Source: a virus
Length of the DNA stretch: 35,254 nucleotides
Virus record (IMG/VR): IMGVR_UViG_3300046003_004606
Span: 1 to 35,254 of that record
Strand: one strand, 5' to 3'
Positions within the stretch are counted from its first letter, which is position 1; each line of letters starts with the position of its first letter. Positions 1-9,651 of this stretch are shown piece by piece. Position numbers and translations under genes: made by a program. The notes under the pieces are model-generated. The model searched no databases. It saw only the letters and a list, made by a program, of their open reading frames with translations, and was not told the DNA's origin.

Positions 1-3000
1 AGTGAAGACGCGCAGGAAAAACTCACGCCAAGATCGTTTGTTACGCCAATACTCAAGCCTTATGTGCCGTCCGCGCCCGCCCTCACCCCCGACGAGCAAG
101 CCCTAAAAGACGCATTCTCCGACATGGTGGACGGACTCGAAGCCGCGCCACTTATTGAACCAGACCCTTATCAGTCAAAAGGCATCCCCCGCGACAAGCG
201 CGCTACATTCATGGACGTGGCCGACCAGCTTTACGATGCAGGCGTCCGCACACCTGCCGACCTTGCGGCCAAGTTGGAAAAAGTCGGCGGTGGAAAACTC
301 CGCGCTTATTCTGACGCCGTGTGGAGCGTTCTTCGCTCAAATTACCCGACTCTCCCGCAAGCTAGCGATTGGGCTGGAGTTTATGCGGGGTTGGACAAGC
401 CAGCAAATCAGGCCGAGGCTGGTTCTGATTTCAACAACGCCAAAGGCAAGGTGTTGCAAAGCGTTTCCAATAACACCCGTGACATGCTCCTTGATGGCGA
501 AACGGTGACGGTTGATCGAATCAAGTCAGCCGAGCCATTGTCCTCAACGCTCACCCGCAAGGAATTGGATGAAGCGATTGAAGCAGGGATCACCGCCGCA
601 GCTCACCAAATGGTTAAGCGAGTTGATGATTATGCGGATGGAACGGATAATGTGCAGGAACGCACGTTTAACGCCCTTGTTCGCCTCTACGACCGCCAGC
701 CATCGCTCAACGCCAAGACCAGCACCAGCAAGATCAATCAAGCATATTCTACGCCGTCACCACTCGCCTACGTCGCAAGCCGCCTTGCTGACATCGCGGG
801 CGGAAAGGTTCTTGTCGAGCCGACCGGTGGACACGGGATGCTTTTGATGGAATCAACTGCCGACCAAGTGGTGCAATTTAATGAAATCGACGACGCTCGC
901 CATGAGCGCACGAAGTTGGCCATTTCTGAATCATCCGGTTGGACAATGACCAGCGAAGACGCGACATCATGGACTCCCAGCCAATCGCCTGACCGGATCG
1001 CAGCAAACCCACCGTTTGGCTCAGTGATGGCCGAAGATGGTAGCAACATCGCGTGGATAACGGCAGCAGGAAAAACATCCACTATCGACCACGCGATCAT
1101 GCTTAAGCAGCTCGGGAGCATGACGCCGGACGGTCGCGCTGTCTTCATCATCGGCGGACCCGCCAAAACTGCCAGATCGGAAGCCGCTCGGAAAGAACAC
1201 TACGGGCGAGGCGCGAAAGCCGCGTTCTTCAAGCACCTCCACGACAACTTTGGAGTGGTGGATCATTTCACCGTCGATGGCGACCTTTACGCCAAGCAGG
1301 GCGCGGGATGGAATGTCGATGTGATCGTGATCCAAGGCCGCAAGGCTTCCAGAACCTCCTTGCCATCGGCCAAAGCCCCGCGTATGCTTGCGACGTGGGA
1401 CGATGTTTTTCAAACTACCCAACTGACAGATGAACAAAGAATCCAACTCAATCGCCTTAGCGAGGAAGAAGTGCGCGACTCAGTTCGCGGCATGGTTGAT
1501 GCTCTCGCCGGAATTGGAAACGTGGGAAGACCGCAGATTTCTAGTTCACGACCTGAATCGAGTGGCGGACAGGATGGAACAGGAGGGACGACCCGTGACA
1601 CCGTTTCTTCCGAGTCTTCAGAAACCGAGTCAGGAGACAATCAAGGAACTGGCGGAGTGGGCGGCGAACGCGATGGCGTTGTTGGAGATCAGCCCGCCGG
1701 AGTGGAGCAAGGAACGGAACCATCTGGAGAAAACTCAGGAACTCGTGGATCTTCTGACCCAAGCGGCAATCCCGCTGGAGCCGTCAGAACTCCGGTAAAG
1801 GAATCCGGCAAGTTTCAGGCGGAATACACGCCGTTCAGTGGAGAAAAAGGGCTGGATACGCTCTTGCCGAGGAATATGGTTGGCCCGGTGGCGGATGCTT
1901 TCGCTCGGATCAAGCGGGACTTGGGTGGCAACCTCACGAAGTTCGTCCATGAGAAGCTCGGATACCCGGAGGGCGTGGACATCATCCCATACCTCGCAGG
2001 CGAGCAGATCGACGCGGTAGCCGCCGCCATCTGGAACTTTGAAAAAGGCGGAGCATTGATCGTCGGCGACCAGACGGGAATCGGCAAGGGCCGGATCGCT
2101 GCCGCTTTGATGAAATACGCCGTGAATCAAGGATATATCCCGGTCTTCATGACCAAGGATTCCGGCTTGCACGATACAATGCTTACCGAGGATCTTCCTG
2201 ACATTGCCGCGCCGGAGATCATCCCCGCCGTGATGGATACCCAACTCCAATTCACTTCCGCGAAAAAGCAGAAGCTCGATTATGGGCAGGAGTATTTCGC
2301 CAACCTATCGTCGGCGAATGGCGGGGCTGCGATTTTAACGCCTGAGCAAATCAAATCAAAGCTGCCAAGTGGTAGAGGGCCGGGGTTTGATTACGAATTG
2401 GTTGCTCCAGGAGTAGCTTCCAGACTTGTATCGAATGCATCAGGGACGACTCCAAACATACTTCCAGATTGGCATATTGTTGCACCGGGATTATTCACCG
2501 TTGGGCGGGGCAAAACTGCCATGGACGCCTATCGGGGATACTTGGATCATATTGGCGAAAATGAAGAGCAAGCGCCGATTAAAACTCTCCCCGGCAAGTC
2601 CAACGCCATCTTCGTCACTTACAGCCAGATCCAATCCGACGACGCGAAAGGACTCACCAAGCGTGACCGCGCCACCGCTCGCAACGCCGGGGAACCGCCC
2701 GCCGACAACTGGCGGATGCGGACGCTCCGCAGGCTCGCCCCCAACGCGGTCTTCATCCTCGATGAAAGCCACCTCGCCTCCGGCCAAAGCACCACGGGTT
2801 GGCGCGTGGCTGACATCATCGGTCGCTCGCCCCGCGTCTATTACTCGTCGGCAACGTCGGTGAAACGCCCGGAGAACATGGGCATCTATTTCAAGACCAA
2901 CGTGGGGATGCTGACCAACGGCAACATGGCAGACCTCACCGACCTGATGAACCGGGGCGGAGTTCCCGCCATGCAGGTGGTTTCCTCGATGCTCGCCCAA

Positions 3001-6000
3001 GATGGACAATACCTCCGACGCGAGCGCAGCTTCGACGGGGTGAGCTTCACCACGCAGATTGCCGAGGAAAGCTCGGATCGCGACCGCGACCTTGCCGACG
3101 CCCTCACTGGCTCATTGCGCGAGATCGTCACCGTGCAGGATGCCATGCGCCAAGCGGCGGAAGCGATCAACAGCGTCATCGCCGCCGCTGGAAGACGGAT
3201 GAGCGTCCCCGCCGCCAACCGGGCAAAACTCGAAACCGTCAACTTCTCGTCCAAGCTCCACAACATCGTCGGCCAATACCTGCTGGCGATCAAAACACAG
3301 TCCGCTGCCGATACGGCAATCCGGGAAATCCGGGCGGGAAAGAAGGTGGTCGTCGCCTTGCAATCCACCATGGAAAGCGCCATCGACGCGCTGGAGACAG
3401 GCGGATTTGAAATGAGCTACAAGGGCTTGGTTCTTCGCTACCTCGACCAGATGCGCTTCCTTAACAGCGGCAACCGCGCTTTCGGTCGTGGCGAGGTGGA
3501 GACCTTTGAAGTCACGGAAGATGGATTGCCAGAGTTTGAGGAGCTTTCCAGCCGTGAGCTTGAGGCGCGGATCGTGTCAACCAGTCGCGACCCAGAAACC
3601 GGAGATACTATCATCCTCATCAACGAGGACGTCGCCGCCGAACTGATGCGCCGCGCCATGTGGGACGTGTTCGTCAACGCCCGCGAGCAAATCGAAAAAG
3701 CCGACCTTGGAGACCTTCCGCTTTCCCCCATCGACGCCATGCGCCAAGCAGTGGAGCGCGAGGGCATCCGCACCGGAGAAATCACCGGGCGCAAGCGCGG
3801 AATCGACGTGGACGGCGAGATTTACGCCCGCTCCGCGCAGGACACCAGCAAGCCCGCCCGCCGGGTGGTGCAGTCCGCATTCAACAACGAGGACTTGGAT
3901 TTCCTCGTCATCAACCAGAGCGGATCGACCGGCATCAGCCTGCACGCCTCGGAAAAGGCCAAGAATCAGGCAACGCGGGTGATGGTCGTCGCCCAGCCGA
4001 ATCTCGACATCAACGAGTTCATGCAGACGCTCGGACGGATTCACCGCTCCGGGCAGGTAGTGAAACCGGAGTTCATCCTTCTGCAAACCGCGCTCCCTGC
4101 GGAGAAGCGGCCCGCCGCGATCTTGGGCAAGAAAATGTCCATGCTCAATGCCAACACCACGTCCAACGCCAAGACGGACGTGAGCGAGGGCAACACCGCT
4201 GTCGATATTTTCAACCAGTATGGTGATGAAGTCGCCTACCGGGTGTTCGAGCGCGACCCGGACCTACAGCGTCAACTCCGCCCGCTGGGATCTTCGCTGG
4301 CGAAGTTCTTCGACAAACTGACAGGCAACGCGCTCTCGTTTCAAGACGCACAAGGAGCGGTTGAAGACCAGCCCGCCGGATACATCGCCCGGACGATTAC
4401 GGGCTATCTCGCAATCCTGCCCGTGGAAGAGCAGGAGATTTTCTGGGAAAAGACCATTGCCGACTATCAGGCATACATCTCCTATCTCGACCAGATCGGA
4501 GCGAATGCACTGGAAGCGAAAGCTCTCGACCTTCAGGCCAAGACGATTTCCAGCGAAGTCTTCACGGAGCAAGCTGAAGGCGATTCAGCGTTTTCTGATC
4601 CGTCATACATCGAAACGGTGGAAACTAAAGTTGGAAAAGAACCGTTGACTGGCGACGCCGCCGTTGAGCTTGCACGCGACGCCAAGGCGCAATCAAAGCG
4701 GATTCTCCAGAAGTATCTCTCTGATGCGGACGCCATGGCGAATCAGCACGCCGACCAAAAAGCCAAGCGAGCGGTGAAGAAATGGGATGATGAAAAACGC
4801 GCAGAGTTCCTTTCAAACCAACGCGCCCAACGAAACGTCATCGCGTCTTCAATCTCCCTTATTGGCCGCTTCGGAAGCGTGAAGCGCAATGACGGGAATT
4901 CGGGACTTGGAGTAATTGAAGAGATCAAGATGGACAACGAACACCTCTTGACTCCCAGCAAGCAAATCGCGGTGATTCGTGTGAATGACAGCCGCGAGAC
5001 GCTCCGCGTGCCAGTGACTCAACTGAACGAAGCGTTCACGCCAAGCCCTTACGAGTCGGCGAAAGAATGGACTGACACCACAGACGTTGGTGGAGAAAGC
5101 GCCATCGCCACTGGCAACCTCATGGCCGCGATGAAAGCTCTTGGAGGATCAGGAAAGGTCATCACCTACACCACGGACACCGGGGTTGATAAAATGGGCA
5201 TCCTGCTTCCGAAGTCGTTTCTCACGAAGCGGGCCGCCATCAAGGCGCGCGTCCAAGTTGGAACGGCTGAGAAGCTATTGGAGATGCTTGATTTAGGCGT
5301 TCAAGTTACCAATGAAGACGGTTCGATCAAATGGACGAAAGGCGGTAATCTCGTCACGCTCAGTGTTCCAGCGTCTCGCTCTAACGGAGGAAATATCTGG
5401 AGACATCCGACCCTCAACCGAAATTCGATTGGCAGCGAATTCACTCAGGTCGGAAATGAGATGAGAGCCACATACGGCACTGGAGTTATCCGTCTGGTGT
5501 TTCAAATTGTTACTGAGATGGGAGAGACGTTTTCAAGCGTAAAGTCCGACACCGGCACCACCCTCCGCGCCGCCGAGCTGCCAGCACAAGCCCGCCACGC
5601 CGAACTCGAAGCCCGCAAGGACAGTTTGACGCCCGGGGAGCTTGCCGAGGCGCAGGCGTTGGTGGATGCGGCGGCGAAGGCTGCGGGGTATAACCGGAAA
5701 GGGGTCCGGTTTGGGTTCTACGTTGACGGCGTTCCTTTACCTCCTGCGCGTAGCACAGAATTGAATTTTGGTCCGGGGTATTACGTCGCGGAAGATGCGG
5801 TATTGTCGGATATGACTTCAGATAAAGTTAGTGTTCGTCCGACCGGAAACGAGGGCGAATTTGAAAGACTCGGAGTTGACCCAAGTAAAGTGGAATTTAG
5901 GCGTGATAGTGTCTATGTGAAAGCCGAGAACCCCTTGGTGAGCGCCAATGGGGGTAACTACTCTCCCGAGACAGGGAAATTCATCATCGCCCAGCTTGCG

Positions 6001-9000
6001 TACGACTCTGCTCTACAAGACGCGAAGAGGGTCTTGCGTATGCCGTTCGAGCAAACTTCGTGGTCAAAAACTGTGGCTGATCTGATTGCGGATTCCCGTA
6101 TTCCTTTTGACTCAGTAAGAGGGTTAACCGGACGAAAAGGAATGACCTCGGAGTTGGTCGTTCAGAATCCCTCCCAAATCAAATCCGCCGACCCATTCAC
6201 CGGAGTCCCTCTCAGCGAGCGGTTCAACTCTTCCAGCCCGAGCATTCTTCAAACCGCCCCTCTCCCCTCCACCCCCGCCAAAAAAGCCCGCGACGCATTC
6301 AACGCAAACCGCGAGAAATTCGAGAACGCGCAAGAGCAAGTGAAGGCGCTTGGCAGCGGCACCGCAGGCGCAGATCCTAAATTCGCCAATCCCGGCGCAA
6401 GCCCGAAAGCCCGTGATGCGTTCGACATCGCCCGGATGATCGACAGCAATCAGCGCGAGATCAAAAAAGACCGCGACACTCACGCGCAGGGTCGGGAGTT
6501 TCTTGAGAAATACCCGGAAGAGGTTGAAAGACTTCTCTTGGAATCTGGATACGGCGACAATCCGGAATTCACCAACGATTACCGCCAGCACGCGATCAAT
6601 CTGCTTCTCAACCGCAAGGCGGAAGCAGCGAGCACCACGGCAGACTATGAGCAGCTCTACATGCTCGCCACCGCGAATGTCATTCTTGGCCGTGAACAAG
6701 CACGGGCATTCCGTCAACGCATGGACAAGTTCCTGACGCCCGCAGAACGCGCACACGCCGCTATTGCCGACGCCATCTTCACGCCGAGCAAGAAGATCGC
6801 CGCTCGCGCCGAAGTGATGAAACCCGCCGAGCGCAAAGCGTTTCTCGCCGACGAAGGCAAGAAGCGCATCGCCGAGGTTGAAAAGGCACTCGCAAAACGC
6901 GACCTGTCTATCCAGCAGATTCAAGGCAAGAACCGCGACTTGCAACTCGTCAACTCCCGCCTTGAAAAAGAAGTCTTGAGTCTCCGCAACACGCTGGAAC
7001 AAGACATCATTCGGTTTGTCCAGAAGGGCGCGTCCCCTGTGGACGTTAGAAAGCGGTTTGGAAAATTAGGCGCAGAGCAGGCGAAGGGGATCATCGAGAA
7101 AGCCGCCGCCGAAATGGACGAGAAGCTGTATAAGATGCTCGCCGCTGGCATGACGATGGAAGACATCCTCGCTTCCCAAAGAGACACGCTGAAGGCCGCT
7201 CCGCTCGCGGGTGCCGCTGCCGGGATGAACGAAGCCGCCATGCGCGCGCTTGCCATGAAAATCCGCAAGGAACAGATGGGAATCCCTGACGCTGAAGCGT
7301 GGTCGAAAAGCCGCCCGCTCCCCACCGCTCGCCCGAAGAAACCCGTCACCGAGATCGAAGCGCACCCGCTCGCCGCCAACTGGTCCCGCCCGGAGTTCTC
7401 CGACCACATGAAAACCGTGGTGTTCGATTTGAAGGACCGCCACGGAATCATGGAGCGCGTGGAGATCATTCGCGGATTGGCCGGCGCGTTGGGCAAGATC
7501 GACAGCTTGACCGGCGAGAAACGCACAAAGGCTGAAGCCGCCCTCGACGACATCAACAAAACCCTCGCCAAATACAACACCGACGCCAAGGGGATCTTCG
7601 AGGGAACTAAGGGAATCGAGGACTACCGCTTCGACATCAACGACGTGGCGCATGTCGCTCTCGTTGCCCGCACGATCAATTCGCTGGATGCCGACTTCGT
7701 GGACAAGGCGAGTGAATATCTCTACTTCTCCATGCTCTCCGGCTTGCAGACAATGATGGTGAACGCCACGGCGATTGTTCCCGCAGCGTGGGAATCCACC
7801 GTGGGACGTGGCGTGAACATGGCGATCAACCATTTCGTCAAAGACCCGATGGCCGAGCAATACGGCGAAGGGAAATACATCGTCCGCGCACTCGGGACCG
7901 CAATTTCACGGGCTTGGTCAAACGCTCAAGCCTCCATGGCCGCGCAACACCCGATGTTCGACCGGGACGTGAATGCAATGGAAGTCGATTGGGATAAAAT
8001 CCTCGGTGGCGGAAGTCACCGGATGGTTGGCAGCATCGCCGGACGCAAGGGGGATTTGATCCGCCTGCCAATGCGCCTGCTGACAGCAACGGACGATTTC
8101 AACCGCACGCTCATTGCCGTGGCTGAGGTCGGGACGTTCGCCTATCGCATGGCGAAGATGAAAGGATTGAAAGACGGCAGCGCCGAGATGGACACCTTCA
8201 TCCGCCAAGAGGTCAACACCGCTGGAAGCCTCTCCTATCAAATGGCCAGCCAGAAAGCATCCAAGGCGATCTACTCGAATCCGCTGCCCGGACAAAAAGA
8301 CCCGCACACAGGCAAGGAAGTTCCCCGGCATGACATGGGCGACTTCGTGGGATACATGGCCGCCCGCCTCACTGATGCCGTGACCGGGGAGCACGACAAC
8401 ATCTTCATCAAGGCACTCTCCGCCGCTCTCCGCGTGGCGTTCTTCCCGTTCCAACGCACGCCGTTCAACATCATCCGCAAGGGTGTTCGCCACACGCTCA
8501 ATCCGTTCTCGCTCGCCGACATCGCAATGGGAGTTGTGAGAAACACCCGCGTCGATGGCAAGTGGCAGTGGGCGATCGAAGGCGACGGGCAGGAGGCGAT
8601 GAACCGCCACCTCCACCGCGCCGAGTTGATCGAGCGCATGGGCCAACAGTTGCAAGGTGCCGTTCTCATGACCGCGCTCTACGCTCTGGCATGGGGCGAA
8701 GGCGACGACGACGACCAAGATCAAAAATTCATCATCACCGGATCGTCTCCATTCCTTCCAACTGGCATGGCCGAGCGTGACGCCCGGATGCGTTCCGGCA
8801 TCGGACCATTCCGCATGTCATGGATGAACAAGGACGGCAGCGAACGCCTTGGATTCTCCTACGGCCGCATCGAGCCAGTGGCAACTATCCTCGCCGCGAC
8901 CATCGACATGATGAAGTCGTTCAAGCGCGCCGACCGATCCGGCAAGGACACCTACGACGCAGGCATGGCAGCCATGGGCGGCCTCATCAGCCAAGCGCAA

Positions 9001-9630
9001 GACAAGAGTTTCATGAAGGGCATCGGAGACTTCATCAAGCTCTCATCGTCCGTCATGACCGAGCCGGACTTGCGCGAGAATCGCAAGGCGCTTCAGTTCC
9101 TTGCCAGCCGCGCCGCGATGGTGGTTCCAAACTTCATCAAGCAGCCGCTCCGCGAATCAGACACGCAGTTCCGCGACCGCGCCGACGGATTCATGCAGTC
9201 TCTCATGTATGAAGTCGCCCCCATCGGCCAGAAGCCCGCGAAGGTCGATCCATACGGCAAGAAACTCACGAAACCCGGCGTTGCCCCGCTCCGCCCGATC
9301 GACCCGACGGACATCGGTTCTGACAGCGTGAACACCTTCGACCGCGTTCTTCTGAAGTGGAGTGACAAGCATCCTGACAAGGCGTGGTTCCCATCGCCGA
9401 TCATGAAGGGCGAATTCAAGCACGCTCGCACGGGTGCCGTGGTGGAGATGAATCAAGCGCAACTCACCGAGTTCCGCGACATCGCCGGAAAGCGCGTCAC
9501 CGCCATGCTGAAGCGTGCAGGAATCAACATGCAGAATCCAACCGAACTCGACCTGAAGAAAATCAAGGAAGCGCACACCGACGCAAGGTCCGAGGCGAAA
9601 AAACTGGTTGCATTCAAATATTCACGATAA
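1..9630 (+). CDS. Giant polyvalent phage protein: DNA methyltransferase, Strawberry-notch-like helicase, ART-like module, ejection-type C-terminus (5' partial)
   Basis: The frame is open from base 1. The first in-window start, GTG at 64, has no ribosome site, so the true start is probably upstream. Residues are counted from GTG 64. Residues 230-430 form an N6-adenine-type methyltransferase, with SAM motif I near 251-258 and NPPFG at 315-319. Residues 480-590 are a Gly/Ser/Glu-rich linker. Residues 600-1450 are an SF2 helicase of the Strawberry-notch type: Walker A 668-676, DESH 900-903, SAT 929-931, GSTGISLHA 1287-1295 and QTLGRIHRSGQ 1321-1331. Residues 1880-2060 resemble ADP-ribosyltransferase modules of polyvalent phage proteins (GPGYY, then QIKSADP and SERFN near the end); this is less certain. 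Coiled-coil and helical segments follow to the C-terminus, including SMLSGLQTMMVNAT near 2556-2569, like other giant ejected proteins. P1 DarB has a similar methyltransferase-helicase plan and is packaged in the virion. I infer this protein is carried in the capsid and guards or remodels incoming DNA. Confidence 0.85.
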   Translation, partial: SEDAQEKLTPRSFVTPILKPYVPSAPALTPDEQALKDAFSDMVDGLEAAPLIEPDPYQSKGIPRDKRATFMDVADQLYDAGVRTPADLAAKLEKVGGGKLRAYSDAVWSVLRSNYPTLPQASDWAGVYAGLDKPANQAEAGSDFNNAKGKVLQSVSNNTRDMLLDGETVTVDRIKSAEPLSSTLTRKELDEAIEAGITAAAHQMVKRVDDYADGTDNVQERTFNALVRLYDRQPSLNAKTSTSKINQAYSTPSPLAYVASRLADIAGGKVLVEPTGGHGMLLMESTADQVVQFNEIDDARHERTKLAISESSGWTMTSEDATSWTPSQSPDRIAANPPFGSVMAEDGSNIAWITAAGKTSTIDHAIMLKQLGSMTPDGRAVFIIGGPAKTARSEAARKEHYGRGAKAAFFKHLHDNFGVVDHFTVDGDLYAKQGAGWNVDVIVIQGRKASRTSLPSAKAPRMLATWDDVFQTTQLTDEQRIQLNRLSEEEVRDSVRGMVDALAGIGNVGRPQISSSRPESSGGQDGTGGTTRDTVSSESSETESGDNQGTGGVGGERDGVVGDQPAGVEQGTEPSGENSGTRGSSDPSGNPAGAVRTPVKESGKFQAEYTPFSGEKGLDTLLPRNMVGPVADAFARIKRDLGGNLTKFVHEKLGYPEGVDIIPYLAGEQIDAVAAAIWNFEKGGALIVGDQTGIGKGRIAAALMKYAVNQGYIPVFMTKDSGLHDTMLTEDLPDIAAPEIIPAVMDTQLQFTSAKKQKLDYGQEYFANLSSANGGAAILTPEQIKSKLPSGRGPGFDYELVAPGVASRLVSNASGTTPNILPDWHIVAPGLFTVGRGKTAMDAYRGYLDHIGENEEQAPIKTLPGKSNAIFVTYSQIQSDDAKGLTKRDRATARNAGEPPADNWRMRTLRRLAPNAVFILDESHLASGQSTTGWRVADIIGRSPRVYYSSATSVKRPENMGIYFKTNVGMLTNGNMADLTDLMNRGGVPAMQVVSSMLAQDGQYLRRERSFDGVSFTTQIAEESSDRDRDLADALTGSLREIVTVQDAMRQAAEAINSVIAAAGRRMSVPAANRAKLETVNFSSKLHNIVGQYLLAIKTQSAADTAIREIRAGKKVVVALQSTMESAIDALETGGFEMSYKGLVLRYLDQMRFLNSGNRAFGRGEVETFEVTEDGLPEFEELSSRELEARIVSTSRDPETGDTIILINEDVAAELMRRAMWDVFVNAREQIEKADLGDLPLSPIDAMRQAVEREGIRTGEITGRKRGIDVDGEIYARSAQDTSKPARRVVQSAFNNEDLDFLVINQSGSTGISLHASEKAKNQATRVMVVAQPNLDINEFMQTLGRIHRSGQVVKPEFILLQTALPAEKRPAAILGKKMSMLNANTTSNAKTDVSEGNTAVDIFNQYGDEVAYRVFERDPDLQRQLRPLGSSLAKFFDKLTGNALSFQDAQGAVEDQPAGYIARTITGYLAILPVEEQEIFWEKTIADYQAYISYLDQIGANALEAKALDLQAKTISSEVFTEQAEGDSAFSDPSYIETVETKVGKEPLTGDAAVELARDAKAQSKRILQKYLSDADAMANQHADQKAKRAVKKWDDEKRAEFLSNQRAQRNVIASSISLIGRFGSVKRNDGNSGLGVIEEIKMDNEHLLTPSKQIAVIRVNDSRETLRVPVTQLNEAFTPSPYESAKEWTDTTDVGGESAIATGNLMAAMKALGGSGKVITYTTDTGVDKMGILLPKSFLTKRAAIKARVQVGTAEKLLEMLDLGVQVTNEDGSIKWTKGGNLVTLSVPASRSNGGNIWRHPTLNRNSIGSEFTQVGNEMRATYGTGVIRLVFQIVTEMGETFSSVKSDTGTTLRAAELPAQARHAELEARKDSLTPGELAEAQALVDAAAKAAGYNRKGVRFGFYVDGVPLPPARSTELNFGPGYYVAEDAVLSDMTSDKVSVRPTGNEGEFERLGVDPSKVEFRRDSVYVKAENPLVSANGGNYSPETGKFIIAQLAYDSALQDAKRVLRMPFEQTSWSKTVADLIADSRIPFDSVRGLTGRKGMTSELVVQNPSQIKSADPFTGVPLSERFNSSSPSILQTAPLPSTPAKKARDAFNANREKFENAQEQVKALGSGTAGADPKFANPGASPKARDAFDIARMIDSNQREIKKDRDTHAQGREFLEKYPEEVERLLLESGYGDNPEFTNDYRQHAINLLLNRKAEAASTTADYEQLYMLATANVILGREQARAFRQRMDKFLTPAERAHAAIADAIFTPSKKIAARAEVMKPAERKAFLADEGKKRIAEVEKALAKRDLSIQQIQGKNRDLQLVNSRLEKEVLSLRNTLEQDIIRFVQKGASPVDVRKRFGKLGAEQAKGIIEKAAAEMDEKLYKMLAAGMTMEDILASQRDTLKAAPLAGAAAGMNEAAMRALAMKIRKEQMGIPDAEAWSKSRPLPTARPKKPVTEIEAHPLAANWSRPEFSDHMKTVVFDLKDRHGIMERVEIIRGLAGALGKIDSLTGEKRTKAEAALDDINKTLAKYNTDAKGIFEGTKGIEDYRFDINDVAHVALVARTINSLDADFVDKASEYLYFSMLSGLQTMMVNATAIVPAAWESTVGRGVNMAINHFVKDPMAEQYGEGKYIVRALGTAISRAWSNAQASMAAQHPMFDRDVNAMEVDWDKILGGGSHRMVGSIAGRKGDLIRLPMRLLTATDDFNRTLIAVAEVGTFAYRMAKMKGLKDGSAEMDTFIRQEVNTAGSLSYQMASQKASKAIYSNPLPGQKDPHTGKEVPRHDMGDFVGYMAARLTDAVTGEHDNIFIKALSAALRVAFFPFQRTPFNIIRKGVRHTLNPFSLADIAMGVVRNTRVDGKWQWAIEGDGQEAMNRHLHRAELIERMGQQLQGAVLMTALYALAWGEGDDDDQDQKFIITGSSPFLPTGMAERDARMRSGIGPFRMSWMNKDGSERLGFSYGRIEPVATILAATIDMMKSFKRADRSGKDTYDAGMAAMGGLISQAQDKSFMKGIGDFIKLSSSVMTEPDLRENRKALQFLASRAAMVVPNFIKQPLRESDTQFRDRADGFMQSLMYEVAPIGQKPAKVDPYGKKLTKPGVAPLRPIDPTDIGSDSVNTFDRVLLKWSDKHPDKAWFPSPIMKGEFKHARTGAVVEMNQAQLTEFRDIAGKRVTAMLKRAGINMQNPTELDLKKIKEAHTDARSEAKKLVAFKYSR
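1430..1798 (+). CDS. Possible overprinted gene inside the linker of the giant gene
   Basis: This 122-codon ORF lies in the +1 frame relative to the giant gene. It starts at an ATG two codons after an in-frame TGA and ends at TAA. The giant protein reads this DNA as a Gly/Ser/Glu/Thr linker, while this frame reads as a balanced, mostly helical sequence. It contains Trp, Leu and charged residues in amphipathic spacing, for example around TIKELAEWAANAMALLE and KTQELVDLLTQAAIPL. I recognise no family. There is no Shine-Dalgarno sequence, but few real genes here have one. It could be a true nested gene, or the trace of an older frame that shifted and left a linker behind. Confidence 0.25.
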   Translation: MNKESNSIALARKKCATQFAAWLMLSPELETWEDRRFLVHDLNRVADRMEQEGRPVTPFLPSLQKPSQETIKELAEWAANAMALLEISPPEWSKERNHLEKTQELVDLLTQAAIPLEPSELR

Positions 9631-9650
9631 TCCCAACGAAACATAAAGAC
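9631..9650 (+). promoter_or_regulatory. Pre-start motif, copy 1
   Basis: TCCCAACGAAACATAAAGAC fills the gap between the TAA of the giant gene and the ATG at 9652. Near-identical copies precede the genes at 10413 (+) and 29139 (-), and a partial copy lies before 14439 (+). Its position right against start codons suggests a translation-initiation or leader element, or the start of a leaderless transcript. The role is inferred. Confidence 0.5.
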
Positions 9651-9651
9651 C

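Noticed and set aside
64-66. GTG as the start of the giant protein
   Set aside because: The frame is open to base 1 with protein-like sequence and there is no ribosome site at 64, so the gene probably starts outside the window.
6124-7002. 292-codon minus-strand frame in the giant gene
   Set aside because: Antisense to a coiled-coil region of a continuous large ORF; no domain pattern.
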